Position numbers and translations under genes: made by a program | Shown here: positions 1 to 10,318 of the stretch, piece after piece | Numbering within the stretch: the first letter of the stretch is position 1 | Layout: each line of letters opens with the position of its first letter | DNA from: Kiritimatiellota bacterium | GTDB lineage: Bacteria; Verrucomicrobiota; Kiritimatiellia; Kiritimatiellales; Tichowtungiaceae | Assembly: GCA_014381785.1 (NCBI GenBank) | Contig: JACNKZ010000064.1 | Location: 1 to 57,982, forward strand | Direction: 5' to 3' | DNA length: 57,982 bases | The notes under the pieces: model-generated | Told to the model about the DNA's origin: nothing | Databases searched by the model: none | What the model saw: only the letters and a program-made list of their open reading frames with translations

Positions 1-425
1 CCCGCGCCGCCGGCTTCGGCTCCGAAGTGAAGCGCCGCATCATTCTCGGCACCTACGTGCTTTCCAGCGGCTACTATGACGCCTACTACCTGCGCGCCCA
101 GAAAGTCCGCACGCTGATCCGCAACGACTTCATCGACGCCTTTAAACAGTGCGACGCCATTCTCGCGCCGGTCACGCCGACCCCGGCCTATAAAATCGGT
201 GAAAAGAGCGACGATCCGCTCAAGATGTACCTCGATGACATCCTGACCACCCCGATCAACCTCGCGGGCATCTGCGGCATGAGTATTCCCTGCGGATTTT
301 CCTCCGCCGGCATGCCGATCGGATTGCAGATCCTCGGCGACTCCTTCAAAGAGGAAAACATCCTCAAAGTCGGCCATGCCTATGAGCAGACTACGGATTG
401 GCACAAGAAGAAACCCTCTTTTTAG
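1..425 (+). CDS. gatA: Glu-tRNA(Gln)/Asp-tRNA(Asn) amidotransferase subunit A, C-terminal part (5' cut by window edge)
   Basis: The reading frame is open from base 3 and ends at 425, so only the last ~140 residues are present. GatA is the amidase subunit of GatCAB, which releases ammonia from glutamine to convert misacylated Glu-tRNA(Gln) or Asp-tRNA(Asn). The visible part starts at the family segment [10 protein letters not shown] and continues through [15 protein letters not shown], the [12 protein letters not shown] segment and the GLQILG motif near the end, all typical of amidase-signature proteins. The catalytic Ser-Ser-Lys residues lie upstream of the window. gatB starts 11 bp downstream on the same strand, so the two are almost certainly co-transcribed. 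The first GTG (27) is internal and is not the start. Confidence 0.95.
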   Translation, partial: RAAGFGSEVKRRIILGTYVLSSGYYDAYYLRAQKVRTLIRNDFIDAFKQCDAILAPVTPTPAYKIGEKSDDPLKMYLDDILTTPINLAGICGMSIPCGFSSAGMPIGLQILGDSFKEENILKVGHAYEQTTDWHKKKPSF

Positions 426-436
426 AGATTTGAATT

Positions 437-1858
437 ATGAAATACGAAGCCTGTATTGGACTTGAAACGCATGTGATGCAAAAGACACGGACCAAAATGT
501 TCTGCGCCTGCAAACACGAATACGGCGCGGAGCCGAACACCAACGTCTGCCCCGTCTGTCTCGGCTATCCCGGCGCCATGCCGGTGATGAACGAGCACGC
601 CATTGAGCTGATCTGTAAAGCGGGGCTTCTGCTCGGTTGCGAAATCAATCCGCACGCCAAATGGGACCGCAAAAACTATTTCTACCCCGATATGTCAAAA
701 AACTATCAGATCACTCAGGCCGACCAGCCGATCTGTATCGGCGGGCAGGTTCCGGTCGAAGTGAACGGGGAAACAAAAACCTTTACGCTCGAACGCATTC
801 ATCAGGAGGAAAACGCTGCCAAAAACACCCACGTGTCCGGCGCTAGCCTGATCGACTACAACCGCGCCGGCACCGCGCTGATGGAAATTGTCTCTAACCC
901 CTGCATGCACTCGGCCGATGATGCGTTTGCCTATATTCACACCATTAAGCTCATCATGGAATACGGCGGCATCTCCGACTGCGATATGGAAAAGGGCCAA
1001 ATGCGTTCCGACGTCAACATCAGCGTCCGCCCCGTCGGACAGGAAAAACTCGGCGAAAAGGTTGAGATCAAAAACATGAACTCGCCCAGCTTCATCGTTG
1101 AAGCCATCAACTACGAAATCGACCGCCAGATTGAGCTCATCGAAAGCGGCGGCGAAGTGGTGCAGGAAACGCGCGGCTACGATCCTGACCGCGGCGAAAC
1201 CTTCACCCAGCGCACCAAAGAAAACGCCCACGACTACCGCTACTTCCCCGAGCCCGACCTGATGCCCGTCGAAATCTCCGCCGAGCAGATTGCGCAGTGG
1301 AAATCTGAACTGCCCGAGCTTCCTGTTCAGCGCCGCGAGCGCTACGTGGAAAAACTCGGCCTTCCGGAATACGACGCCAAAGTCCTCACCGCCGAAAAAT
1401 CGACATCCGACTTTTTTGATGCCGCCTGCGCTAAAACCAAGCAGTACAAGCTGCTCTCCAACTACCTGATGGGTAAAGTCGCCAGCCTTGTCACCGAAAC
1501 CGGCACCGCGGTCGGCGATTCCAAACTGACCGCCGACGCATTGGCCCAAGTCGCTGAATTGGCCGGCGGAACCATTTCGTCCACTGCCGCTAACGACCTG
1601 ATTGAAATCCTCTTTAATGAAGGCGGCGACCCTAAAGCCCTCGTTGAAGAAAAGGGCATGGCGCAGGTGTCCGACGACTCCGCGCTTGAGCAGTGGGCCG
1701 ACGAAGCCATCGCGGGCAATGACAAAGCCGTCGCCGACTACAAATCCGGTAACGCCGCCTCCATTAACGCGCTGATGGGCTGCGTGATGAAGCAGAGCAA
1801 GGGTAAAGCCAATCCGCCCGCCGTCATCGCCATGCTCAAAAAGAAGCTGGATGCGTAA
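437..1858 (+). CDS. gatB: Aspartyl/glutamyl-tRNA amidotransferase subunit B
   Basis: 473 aa, full family length (~475). GatB phosphorylates misacylated Glu-tRNA(Gln)/Asp-tRNA(Asn) and transamidates it with ammonia channelled from GatA. Visible motifs are the N-terminal GLETHV, the Cys pairs CAC and CPVC of the zinc site, YFYPDMSKNYQITQ, and RIHQEENAAK. The C-terminal ~150 residues form the helical plus YqeY-like tRNA-binding tail. The start ATG follows the gatA stop after 11 bp with only a weak purine stretch (AGAGATTTG). The gene ends an operon: a long repeat-bearing gap follows and the next genes run on the other strand. No gatC is seen, so it must lie upstream or elsewhere. Confidence 0.97.
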   Translation: MKYEACIGLETHVMQKTRTKMFCACKHEYGAEPNTNVCPVCLGYPGAMPVMNEHAIELICKAGLLLGCEINPHAKWDRKNYFYPDMSKNYQITQADQPICIGGQVPVEVNGETKTFTLERIHQEENAAKNTHVSGASLIDYNRAGTALMEIVSNPCMHSADDAFAYIHTIKLIMEYGGISDCDMEKGQMRSDVNISVRPVGQEKLGEKVEIKNMNSPSFIVEAINYEIDRQIELIESGGEVVQETRGYDPDRGETFTQRTKENAHDYRYFPEPDLMPVEISAEQIAQWKSELPELPVQRRERYVEKLGLPEYDAKVLTAEKSTSDFFDAACAKTKQYKLLSNYLMGKVASLVTETGTAVGDSKLTADALAQVAELAGGTISSTAANDLIEILFNEGGDPKALVEEKGMAQVSDDSALEQWADEAIAGNDKAVADYKSGNAASINALMGCVMKQSKGKANPPAVIAMLKKKLDA

Positions 1859-2064
1859 GAGTTGTTGAAGCGCTAATTGCCACTCCGTTGCTTTCGTAAA
1901 CTCAAGCCTCTCTCCGCGTTGCTTCGAGTCACGCGAATGAACGCTAGTAGTTCATGGCTTGATATGTCGCAATACGATATATGCCTGAATATAGACGCGG
2001 TGGGAACACCTCGGTCACGTTGCTGACAGCGGCGGCATAAATTTACACCGTTTGGATATCCGGT

Positions 2065-2096
2065 GAATAATCACACCTTCGAAGGTGTGATTATTC
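2065..2096. repeat. Perfect 32-bp palindrome
   Basis: Both halves are exact reverse complements (left half GAATAATCACACCTTC) with no spacer. It lies between the convergent ends of gatB and ribF. A spacer-free palindrome with AT-rich ends could be a dyad binding or recombination site; it lacks the U-tract of an ordinary terminator. Confidence 0.85.
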
Positions 2097-2201
2097 CAAG
2101 CATCGGTCTTCGCCAAGGCTACGCCCTGACACGTTGGAAAATTCGGCTGAAAAACTTCCAACCCCCAGTAGCAGAGCGCAGCTCGCTACGGGGCAGGCAT
2201 T

Positions 2202-2230
2202 GGAACCCCGCCGTTAGCGGGGTGAACTTT
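2202..2230 (+). terminator. GC hairpin module shared with 22208-22238 (possible terminator)
   Basis: Stem CCCCGC / GCGGGG (2206-2211 and 2217-2222) followed by TGAACTTTT. The same module, with GGAAC before the stem and TGAACTTTT after it, occurs in the opposite orientation at 22208-22253. It is a dispersed element that could terminate transcription coming from gatB, although it lies ~345 bp downstream. Confidence 0.45.
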
Positions 2231-2249
2231 TCCGTGTGTTCTATAATCC

Positions 2250-3254
2250 TCAGCGATGCCGAGAAAGTAGATCGCGGATCCGGGCGACATCTTTTTTGAT
2301 TTGCTCAATGAGCGCTTCCCTGGACGGGAAGGGGTGTATGTCGCGGGTTTTTTCGATCAAAACGACTTCCAGCGTTTTCCCGTAGAGGTCGCCGTCGAAA
2401 TCGAGCAGGTACGATTCAATCACATGCTGCTGACAACCGAAGGTTTTACGGGTTCCAATAAAAACCGCGCTGGGATACCCAGCGGTCAGGGAACAGGGAG
2501 CAGGGGACAGTTTTGATTCCTGATTCCTGATCCCTGACTCCTGATTCTTGACTTCTGACGTCTGAGGCAGCGTATACGCTGCATAGACGCCATTGCCGGG
2601 CAGTAGTTCGTTGTCGGGGTCGATATTCGCGGTGGGATAGCCCAGCTCACGGCCGATCTTCTTTCCTTCCACCACCTTGCCGAACAGGCTGAAGGGGCGG
2701 CCGAGCAGTTTCGACGCCATCGGGATATCTCCGTTTATAATCGCCTTGCGGATCGTGGTGCTGGAAATTTTATACTCTCCGTCCATCACCGGTGCGATAG
2801 CGGTGGCGGTGAAGCCGTGTGCTTTGCCAAATTTTTCCAAGGTTTGGAAATTTCCGGCGGCGCGGCATCCGAACGACCAGTCCTGCCCGCAGACGACGCC
2901 GGCCAGTGACGGGGCACGGGCGATCAGATCTTTGAGAAATGCTTCCGGCGAGAGTTTCGCGAATTCCAGTGTGAACGGGGTTTCGATGATGCCTTGGACG
3001 CCGAGCGCTTCCATCTGGCGCAGGCGGCAGGGTTCCGCACTGATCAGCCGGGGTGCCTTGTGGGGGACGAGCACTTTGGCCGGATGCGGATTGAAGGTGT
3101 AGACCCACGCTTCGCCGCCGAGCTTTTCCGCTTGGTCAACGGCGGTGGAGATGACTTTCTGATGACCGAGATGTACGCCGTCGAAACATCCCATCGCCAG
3201 CACGAGCGGGCCTCCCTGCGTGTCGACATTCTGAATATCTGTGACAATCAACAT
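2250..3254 (-). CDS. ribF: Bifunctional riboflavin kinase / FAD synthetase
   Basis: 334 aa from the ATG at 3254; an in-frame TTG at 3293 would add 13 unconvincing residues. The N-terminal FMN adenylyltransferase domain carries GCFDGVHLGHQKVI and the SSTTIRKAI loop. The C-terminal riboflavin kinase domain carries GRELGYPTANI and the ESYLLDFDGDLYG segment. It makes FMN and then FAD from riboflavin in the cytosol. Last gene of the nusA-infB-rbfA-truB-ribF order, 50 bp after truB. Odd points: between the strands of the kinase domain, just after YTLPQ, there is an insert rich in Glu, Gln, Asn and Ser encoded by a 7-bp-phased repeat (2487-2569), and the coding dyad at 2835-2849 encodes FQTLE. The insert is in a loop, so activity is probably kept. 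Confidence 0.95.
   Translation of the reverse strand: MLIVTDIQNVDTQGGPLVLAMGCFDGVHLGHQKVISTAVDQAEKLGGEAWVYTFNPHPAKVLVPHKAPRLISAEPCRLRQMEALGVQGIIETPFTLEFAKLSPEAFLKDLIARAPSLAGVVCGQDWSFGCRAAGNFQTLEKFGKAHGFTATAIAPVMDGEYKISSTTIRKAIINGDIPMASKLLGRPFSLFGKVVEGKKIGRELGYPTANIDPDNELLPGNGVYAAYTLPQTSEVKNQESGIRNQESKLSPAPCSLTAGYPSAVFIGTRKTFGCQQHVIESYLLDFDGDLYGKTLEVVLIEKTRDIHPFPSREALIEQIKKDVARIRDLLSRHR
2487..2569. repeat. Heptad-phased repeat inside ribF
   Basis: Starting at 2487 four units begin CAG every 7 bp, and from 2514 to 2569 eight consecutive 7-mers begin TGA (consensus TGATTCC, later units degenerate). The frame of ribF is preserved through it. Related tracts occur at 26583, 29603, 37910, 38143, 38858, 39153, 40539, 53766 and 55041. 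Confidence 0.9.
2835..2849. repeat. TTCCAA-N3-TTGGAA dyad inside ribF
   Basis: Exact copy (spacer GGT) of the 15-bp dyad described in the findings. Read from the ribF strand it encodes FQTLE in a loop of the adenylyltransferase domain. Confidence 0.9.
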
Positions 3255-3303
3255 GGGCTGAATTCTAAGCACTGATTTCCAAATCCGAAACAAATTCGAT
3301 TGT

Positions 3304-4020
3304 TTAAATCTGGCTGATCGGAATCAGGTGTGCGGCGAGTTGATTGCGATCCCAGGTGAGAACCTCATCGAGGCTCCAGGCGTTAGAGAGGTCGAAATCT
3401 CCGGACTGCGTACGGCGCAGCTGTGAGAGGCAGGCGCCGCAACCGAGGCGCTGTCCGAGATCGTGGGCGATGGTACGCACGTAGGTGCCTTTGGTGCATT
3501 TGACTTCGACGGTGGCGCGCGGCGGGGTGAAGTCGAGCAGGGCGAACTTGTAGACATGGATAAAGCGCGGGTCGCGTTCAATTTCCTGTCCTTTACGGGC
3601 GAGCTTGTAGAGCGGCACGCCGTCTTTTTTGATGGCGGAGACCATCGGCGGCATCTGCATCTGGTCGCCGCGGGCTTTTTTCATTTCAGCCAGAAGCTGT
3701 TCTTCGGTGATGCCGGACGGATCTTTTTCGACAGTCACGTCGCCGTCGGTATCCTGCGAGTTGGTTTCGACGCCGAAGAGGATTTCGCCTACGTAGGTTT
3801 TGTCGCCGCCCATGACTTTTGCGGAAAGTTTTGTGCCGCGACCGATCAGGATGGCAATCAGGCCAGTGGCATTGGGGTCGAGTGTGCCGCCGTGGCCGAC
3901 TTTGTTGAGTTGAAAATGGTTGCGGATTTTAGCGACCGCATCGTGGGAGGTCCACTCCTGCGGTTTGTCGATCAGCAGGATACCGTCTGGATCGGGCTGG
4001 TGCGGGTTGCGTTTACGCAT
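3304..4020 (-). CDS. truB: tRNA pseudouridine(55) synthase
   Basis: 238 aa, slightly short because the C-terminal PUA domain is reduced or absent. TruB isomerises U55 in the T-loop of tRNA. Visible motifs are GILLIDKPQEWTSHD at the N-terminus, GHGGTLDPNATG with the catalytic Asp, GDKTYVGEILFG, and GTYVRTIAHDLG. The ATG overlaps the end of rbfA by 8 bp, indicating translational coupling. The order infB-rbfA-truB-ribF is the classical bacterial translation/ribosome-maturation cluster. Confidence 0.96.
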   Translation of the reverse strand: MRKRNPHQPDPDGILLIDKPQEWTSHDAVAKIRNHFQLNKVGHGGTLDPNATGLIAILIGRGTKLSAKVMGGDKTYVGEILFGVETNSQDTDGDVTVEKDPSGITEEQLLAEMKKARGDQMQMPPMVSAIKKDGVPLYKLARKGQEIERDPRFIHVYKFALLDFTPPRATVEVKCTKGTYVRTIAHDLGQRLGCGACLSQLRRTQSGDFDLSNAWSLDEVLTWDRNQLAAHLIPISQI

Positions 4021-4387
4021 CGGCGGAATCCTCGTCGTCGGGGATATCCAGTTCGGACAGGATGCCGAGCACGCGGTCGCCGGTTTCGATGGAGGTGTCG
4101 AGTTTGAAGTGGAGAACCGGCGTGTACTTGATTTTCACGTTTTTGCTCATGCGCGCCTGAACGTCTTTGCGGTGGCGGTTGAGGAAGCGGATCATTTCGA
4201 CGCGTTCCTCTTCGTGACCGAAGATGGAGATGTGGACGATGGCATCGCGCAGATCGGGCGCGGTTGCAACGCGCGTGACGGTGATAGCGCCGGTATCGAA
4301 CGAACTGTTGGAAAACAGACGGATAATGTCATTCGCGATTTCCCGTTTCAGTAGCTCGTTAACTCGAATAATACGTCCGCTTGGCAT
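4013..4387 (-). CDS. rbfA: 30S ribosome-binding factor A
   Basis: 124 aa, normal family length. RbfA is a KH-like fold protein that helps mature the 16S rRNA 5' end in 30S subunits. The N-terminal RVNELLKREIANDI and the VTRVATAPDLRDAIVHISIFG segment fit the family. It lies between infB (105 bp upstream, with a GC hairpin just after infB) and truB (8-bp overlap). The C-terminus is acidic (DEDSADA). Confidence 0.94.
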   Translation of the reverse strand: MPSGRIIRVNELLKREIANDIIRLFSNSSFDTGAITVTRVATAPDLRDAIVHISIFGHEEERVEMIRFLNRHRKDVQARMSKNVKIKYTPVLHFKLDTSIETGDRVLGILSELDIPDDEDSADA

Positions 4388-4474
4388 GGTTATTTATCCG
4401 TTGAATTCGTTAAACACGTTCAAGTCGTTGAAGTCGTTTCCCAATACTCCAAACATCCTGTATTTTAATGTTCC

Positions 4475-4492
4475 GCGGCCCGCAAGGGCCGC
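4475..4492 (-). terminator. GC stem-loop immediately after infB
   Basis: On the minus strand the infB stop is followed directly by GCGGCCC-TTGC-GGGCCGC. A 7-bp GC stem with a tetraloop but no U-run argues for a partial terminator or an RNA-processing/stability element between infB and rbfA rather than a strong terminator. The 4390-4445 stretch beyond it has a weak 7-bp-phased look (repeated CGTT/AAGTCGT units). Confidence 0.5.
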
Positions 4493-6637
4493 TTAGAGTT
4501 CCTGAGCGACTTTCTCGACCGTGTAGGCCTCGATGACGTCGCCTTCTTCAAAGTTCATAAAGTTGTCGGGGCGAATTCCGCATTCCTGACCGTCGCGCAC
4601 TTCGGCGGCGTCGTTCTGGAAACGCTTGAGCGAGCCGAGCGAGCCTTTGTAGAGCACATCGTCGCCGCGTTTGATGCGGATGTTGGCTTTCGATGTGATT
4701 TTCCCTTCGACGACCATACAACCGGCAATCTTGTTGCGTTTGCCCATGTCAAAGACCTGGCGAATTTCGGCTCTCCCGAGATAGTTTTCTTTCAGCTCCG
4801 GTTCGAGCAGTCCGCACATGGCGGCTTCGACCTCTTCGATCAGCTCATAGATGATGCTGTAGAGGCGGATTTCGATTCCTTCGTGTTTGGCCGCGGCGGT
4901 GACGCCGTTTTCTTTGGCGACGTGGAAGCCGAGGATAATCGCGTTGGACGCACTGGCGAGCATGACATCGTTGGTGGTGATGTTGCCGACATCGTTGGTG
5001 AGGATGTTCAGCTTCACCTTGTCGCTTTTGATGCCTTCGAGTGAGTGCTGGATGGCTTCAATCGATCCCTGCACATCGCATTTCACGATGAGGGGAAGTT
5101 CTTTGATTTTACCGCTGTTTGCATCTCCGAACAGGTCGTCGAGCGATAGCTTGTTTTTCGGCATCGCGTTGGTGAGCTCCTGCTCTTTCTGTTCAGCGAT
5201 CAGTTCTACGGAGAGCTGTTTGGTCTCTTTGTCGTTCGAACAGACGGTGAATTCATCGCCGGCTTTGGGGACACCGGTCAGGCCGAGGCATTTCACGGCG
5301 TAGGAAGGGCCGGCGGTGCGGACCTTTTTGCCCTGGCAGTCGATCAGCGCCTTGATGCGGCCATACTGAGCGCCGCAGATCACGCTGTCGCCGACTTTGA
5401 GCGTGCCGTCGCGCACGAGCAGGGTGGCGGTCGGGCCCATGCCCGGTTCCATCTGCGCTTCAATCACGTAGCCGGAAGCGCTTTTATGCTTGTTGGCTTT
5501 GAGTTCGAGCATTTCGGCTTCAAGCGAGATCCGTTCGAGCAGTTCGTCGATACCCATACCGGTTTCGGCGCTGACCGGCATACAGCCGATGCTTCCGCCC
5601 CAGTCTTCCACCATGACGCCGTGCTCATTGAGCTGCTGTTTGAGGCGGTCGGGGTTGGCGGCGGCCAGATCCATTTTATTCATCGCAATGATGATGCAGA
5701 CGCCGGCGGCCTGAGCGTGCTTGATGGCTTCAATCGTCTGAGGCATCACGCCATCTTCGGCGGCGACAACCAGTACGGCGATATCGGTCAGGTTGGCTCC
5801 GCGGGCGCGCATCGCGGTGAACGCGGCATGGCCGGGCGTGTCAAGGAAGGTGATTTGACGGTCATCCATATCTACGGTGTAGGCACCGATGTGTTGGGTG
5901 ATTCCGCCGGATTCGCCATCAACCACTTTGGTTTTGCGGACGCGGTCGAGCAGGGAGGTTTTGCCGTGGTCGACATGGCCCATAAAGGTGACGATCGGCG
6001 GGCGGATTTCGAGATCCTCGGGCCGATCCTCTTCTTTGGGCGCGATCGGCGTGCGGGATTTTTTCTCCGCTGTCAGTTTGGGTTGCGGCTTCTCTTTCTT
6101 CTTATGCTCAATCGTAAAGCCGTGCTTTTCGCCGATCTGTTTGGCGACCTTGATATCGATGTCCTGATTGATGGAGGCGAAGATGTTCATTCGCATCAGC
6201 TCGGCGATGAGCTGGTTGGGTTTCATGCCCATCTGCTCGGCCAGTTCTTTGACAGCCACCTGCGGTTTCGGGAAGATGATGGTTTTATCTTCTTCCTCTT
6301 CAGGTTCTTCTTCAACAACCGGAGCGGCTTCAACGACTGGAGCGGCTTCAACGACCGGTTCTTCAGCAACCGGGGCTTCATCGCCAGCCGGAGTTTCCTC
6401 CGCTGCCGGAGCAGGGGGCTCTTCCGCAACCGGTGCCGGCGCGGCGGCTGTTGTCTCCGCTTTGGCGGCGCGGGCCTCGTCGATCGAGGCGAAGCCGAGC
6501 TCGTCGCAAACAACGGCCACTTCGGCATCGGCCAGCAGGCTTTCGCCGTCGGACGCTTCAATCTCTACATCGCCGAGAATCTCAAGGAGTTCCTCAACCG
6601 ACACTTCCAAATCTACTGCTAATTCGTGAACTTTCAT
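4493..6637 (-). CDS. infB: Translation initiation factor IF-2
   Basis: 714 aa. This GTPase loads initiator tRNA on the 30S subunit. An N-terminal IF2_N-like module is followed by an Ala/Pro/Glu-rich linker (about residues 65-115, repeated [10 protein letters not shown]), a second IF2_N module, and the G domain from about residue 215 with G1 GHVDHGKT, G2 [11 protein letters not shown]3 [10 protein letters not shown]4 NKMD and G5 SAETGMG. Domains II, III and IV follow. The start overlaps the nusA stop by 4 bp (ATGA), so the two are co-translated. It is shorter than the Escherichia coli long form, mostly in the linker. Confidence 0.97.
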   Translation of the reverse strand: MKVHELAVDLEVSVEELLEILGDVEIEASDGESLLADAEVAVVCDELGFASIDEARAAKAETTAAAPAPVAEEPPAPAAEETPAGDEAPVAEEPVVEAAPVVEAAPVVEEEPEEEEDKTIIFPKPQVAVKELAEQMGMKPNQLIAELMRMNIFASINQDIDIKVAKQIGEKHGFTIEHKKKEKPQPKLTAEKKSRTPIAPKEEDRPEDLEIRPPIVTFMGHVDHGKTSLLDRVRKTKVVDGESGGITQHIGAYTVDMDDRQITFLDTPGHAAFTAMRARGANLTDIAVLVVAAEDGVMPQTIEAIKHAQAAGVCIIIAMNKMDLAAANPDRLKQQLNEHGVMVEDWGGSIGCMPVSAETGMGIDELLERISLEAEMLELKANKHKSASGYVIEAQMEPGMGPTATLLVRDGTLKVGDSVICGAQYGRIKALIDCQGKKVRTAGPSYAVKCLGLTGVPKAGDEFTVCSNDKETKQLSVELIAEQKEQELTNAMPKNKLSLDDLFGDANSGKIKELPLIVKCDVQGSIEAIQHSLEGIKSDKVKLNILTNDVGNITTNDVMLASASNAIILGFHVAKENGVTAAAKHEGIEIRLYSIIYELIEEVEAAMCGLLEPELKENYLGRAEIRQVFDMGKRNKIAGCMVVEGKITSKANIRIKRGDDVLYKGSLGSLKRFQNDAAEVRDGQECGIRPDNFMNFEEGDVIEAYTVEKVAQEL

Positions 6638-7905
6638 TCTTCAATATCACCATGTTGCGCCGTGTAGGCTTTTTCTGCGGCAGTCCAAAGGGCCTGCGCC
6701 TGTTGGGGTGTGATGTCCTCGATCACATCGAGGAGGTCTGTAATTTCTGCAGCCATGAGCCCTTCAATGCTCAGGAAGCCGGCATAAACCAGCTTCTCGG
6801 CCCATTCGTCGCCAATGCCGTCGATCAGCGCCAGTTTGGCAACTGCGGCGGCAACGCGCTCTTCGAAGTCCATCGCCTCTTCATCCTTCTGGATGTCGAC
6901 GCGCCAGCCGATGAGCTTGGAGGTGAGGCGGGCGTTTTGTCCGCGCTTGCCGATCGCCAGCGAAAGCTGATCACCGTCCACGGTGACCGTAATGGTGTGA
7001 GTCGCCTCATCGATATCGACGGCTTTAAGTTTGGCCGGGGCCAGTGAGTTGGTAACGAGGGCCTTCGTGTCCTCGCTCCAGCGGACAATATCAATTTTCT
7101 CGCCGTTGAGTTCGCGGACGATGTTTTTAACGCGCATGCCACGGATCCCGACACAGGCGCCGACCGGATCGACACGCTCGTCGTGAGAAATGACCGCCAC
7201 TTTGCTGCGGTAGCCGGCCTCGCGGGCGATTCCTTTAATTTCCATCGTACCGTCGGAGATTTCCGAGACTTCCAGCTCGAACAGGCGGCGGACAAAGTCC
7301 GGATGGCTGCGGGAGAGCAGGATATCCGGCCCGGCTTCGCGCTCTTCCACGTGGACGATGTAAGCGCGGATGCGTTCGCCGACTTCGTATTCTTCGGTCG
7401 GGACGCGTTCTTTAGAGGGCATCATGCCTTCGGCGCCGTTATCGAGGTCGATGACCACGGTGCTGCGCTCAAAGCGGCGCACGGAGCCGGTGACGATTTC
7501 GCCAGCGCGATCCTTATAGATTTCGTAAATGTTGCTCTTTTCCGCCTGACGGATTTTCTGGAGAATTGTCTGCTTGGCGGTCTGGGCGGCGATACGACCG
7601 AAATTGCGGGGAGTGGACTCGATTTCGATCATTTCGTCGAGCTGAGCTTCGGGCTGGGAGCGGCGGGCTTCAGCCAGGCTGACTTCGCGATAGCGGTCAT
7701 CAACGGCCACCACGACTTTTTTCGTAGCGAACGCCTTGATGTCGAGGGTGTCACGGTCGATATTGACGCGGAGGTTTTCGGCATCGCCCGAATTTTTATC
7801 CGCCACATTCTGCAGTGCAGACTCAATGGCTTCAATAATCGTCTCGCGGTCGACCCCGCGTTCACGCTCCATATAATCTACAACGGCACTTAATTCGCTG
7901 TTCAT
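6634..7905 (-). CDS. nusA: Transcription termination/antitermination factor NusA
   Basis: 423 aa from the ATG at 7905, chosen because TTGGAGGA lies just upstream; the longer TTG start (7917) would overlap that ribosome site. NusA binds RNA polymerase and modulates pausing, termination and antitermination. Order seen: NusA N-terminal domain (res. 1-125), S1 domain with GEIVTGSVRRFERS, two KH domains (VDPVGACVGIRGMRV; LAIGKRGQNARLTSKL), and a short acidic HhH-like C-terminal region (DGIGDEWAEKLVYAG). It heads the nusA-infB-rbfA-truB-ribF transcription unit. No rimP is seen upstream in the window, which differs from the usual rimP-nusA order. Confidence 0.96.
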   Translation of the reverse strand: MNSELSAVVDYMERERGVDRETIIEAIESALQNVADKNSGDAENLRVNIDRDTLDIKAFATKKVVVAVDDRYREVSLAEARRSQPEAQLDEMIEIESTPRNFGRIAAQTAKQTILQKIRQAEKSNIYEIYKDRAGEIVTGSVRRFERSTVVIDLDNGAEGMMPSKERVPTEEYEVGERIRAYIVHVEEREAGPDILLSRSHPDFVRRLFELEVSEISDGTMEIKGIAREAGYRSKVAVISHDERVDPVGACVGIRGMRVKNIVRELNGEKIDIVRWSEDTKALVTNSLAPAKLKAVDIDEATHTITVTVDGDQLSLAIGKRGQNARLTSKLIGWRVDIQKDEEAMDFEERVAAAVAKLALIDGIGDEWAEKLVYAGFLSIEGLMAAEITDLLDVIEDITPQQAQALWTAAEKAYTAQHGDIEE

Positions 7906-8192
7906 CGTGTCCTCCAAGCTGTCAAAAATCTAAAGGCCTTTGAGTAAAAAAGAGCAGACCGTAGAAGCCCACTCTCAACCCAAGACCAACTGCAAAGCGG
8001 GGAATTTACGCCCCTTATAGGAGAGGGTCAAGGGGTTTTTGGCCCTCGATAGGGCGGGGGGGATGATCAAGCGCAGCGCCGGACGCGGGAATGAAAGCGT
8101 CCTTGAGGGGTCCGGAATGCCCATTATCCGGCCTTCCTGCGTCTGTTTTGGGTTGCTATGCGCGAACGCATGGCGTTTCATCTCTCGCTTCT
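7906..8192. promoter_or_regulatory. Divergent intergenic region between nusA and hflX
   Basis: 287 bp between divergent genes, so it should hold promoters for both. I cannot point to confident -35/-10 boxes. It contains GC-rich inverted sequence around 8030-8062 (GGGGTTTTTGGCCC... / ...GGGCGGGG). No tRNA-like cloverleaf is seen. The in-frame upstream extension of hflX (8091-8192) is not supported by HflX homology. Confidence 0.35.
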
Positions 8193-9473
<1,281 letters not shown>

Positions 9474-9670
9474 CGTTGTAGCCGCGAGTAATCGCAAAAC
9501 CGATATGATATCTGTTTTGTGAACCCCTCCGGCGGCTTCCGCAGGAGTCCCGCCTGCCGCCCCGCCTTCAAGAGGTTGGGGATGCCGATTCTTTCCTGAG
9601 GCCTGTGCTTCCAACCCTTGGAGGAATCCGGTAAAAACTTTCCAGTCTTTGGAAATTACAGGCGGTACGT
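9474..9670. repeat. Dispersed repeat patch with two phased dyads (9609-9623, 9640-9654)
   Basis: The gap upstream of the defence operon contains CCCCTCC/CCGCAGG-type repeat sequence around 9518-9570, similar to 22145-22180. Two dyads follow: TTCCAA-CCC-TTGGAG (one mismatch) and TTCCAG-TCT-TTGGAA (one mismatch), starting 31 bp apart. The second ends 17 bp before the GTG start of the first operon gene, so it could act as an operator. Confidence 0.7.
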
Positions 9671-10318
9671 GTGAACGAGGGTCAAATAAAGTCGAAAGAA
9701 CGGGTTGCCGATCACGGGGAGGTTTTCACCCCGGCGTGGATGGTGGAGGCAATGCTTGATCTGGTGAAGGGCGAGACAGAGCGCATTGACTCCCGTTTTC
9801 TGGAACCGGCGTGCGGGGACGGCAACTTTCTCGTTCAGGTGCTGCGTCGCAAGCTGGCTGCCGTGGAACTCAAGTACGGCAAATCCGACTTTGAGCGACG
9901 GCACTATGCGTTGCTCGCGATTATGTGCATTTATGGCATCGAACTGTTGCCTGATAACATCTCTGACTGCCGAGCGAATTTACTGGAGATTCTCGCGGGG
10001 CATCTGAATCTGGATGAGTCAGACGACCTCTATCGGGCGGCATTCTACGTGCTGTCGCAAAACCTTGTGCATGGCGACGCGCTCAAAATGCGCACCCATG
10101 ATGATCAGGCGATTACCTTTGCCGAGTGGGGTTATCTGGGCAAGGGAAAATTCCAGCGCCGCGACTTTCGCCTGGACTCTCTGACCCTTTCGTCATCCTT
10201 CAGCGCGGAGGACTCGCTTTTCGCCAATCTCGGCAGACATGAGATTTTCCAACCTGCCAAGACCTATCCGCCGATGACCATTAGCGAGCTGGCTGATTGC
10301 AAAGGAGGACAACGATGA
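9671..10318 (+). CDS. Small N6-adenine methylase-like protein (motif I only), first gene of defence-like operon
   Basis: 215 aa, GTG start. It begins like the catalytic domain of type I/ISP/Eco57I methylases: EVFTPAWMVEAMLDLV, then the SAM-binding motif I FLEPACGDGNFLV and an acidic strand end YGIELLPDNI. HGDAL fits motif III. The expected catalytic NPPY/F motif is absent; the matching place reads TFAEWGYLGKG, and the protein stops shortly after. It may therefore bind SAM or structure but probably cannot methylate alone. Its TGA overlaps the next gene's ATG (ATGA). The gene at 11144 starts with the same EVFTP segment and carries NPPY, so the two could form a split or heteromeric methylase. 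Function inferred. Confidence 0.7.
   Translation: MNEGQIKSKERVADHGEVFTPAWMVEAMLDLVKGETERIDSRFLEPACGDGNFLVQVLRRKLAAVELKYGKSDFERRHYALLAIMCIYGIELLPDNISDCRANLLEILAGHLNLDESDDLYRAAFYVLSQNLVHGDALKMRTHDDQAITFAEWGYLGKGKFQRRDFRLDSLTLSSSFSAEDSLFANLGRHEIFQPAKTYPPMTISELADCKGGQR

Larger units (their letters stand above)
1859..2249. other. Intergenic region between convergent gatB and ribF
   Basis: 391 bp without a credible gene. 1859-2060 shows nothing I can name. A perfect 32-bp palindrome lies at 2065-2096 and a GC hairpin module at 2202-2230 (separate entries). The segment 2030-2057 resembles sequence found beside dyads at 21955 and 25152 (GGCnTCAT/GGCATAAATT-like), so part of the gap is probably composite dispersed repeat. 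The small open frame at 2063-2299 is not supported by a ribosome site or by recognisable protein. Confidence 0.6.

Noticed and set aside
695-1549. Long minus-strand open frame opposite gatB
   Set aside because: Antisense shadow of a GC-rich gene; its protein is Val/Gly/Phe-biased and matches nothing I know.
5486-6622. 378-codon plus-strand open frame opposite infB
   Set aside because: Shadow of infB; the repetitive Phe/Asp/Arg composition mirrors the Ala/Glu-rich linker of IF-2.
7906-8192. tRNA or riboswitch in the nusA-hflX gap
   Set aside because: No cloverleaf, no GTTCGA-type T-loop and no conserved riboswitch core could be found.
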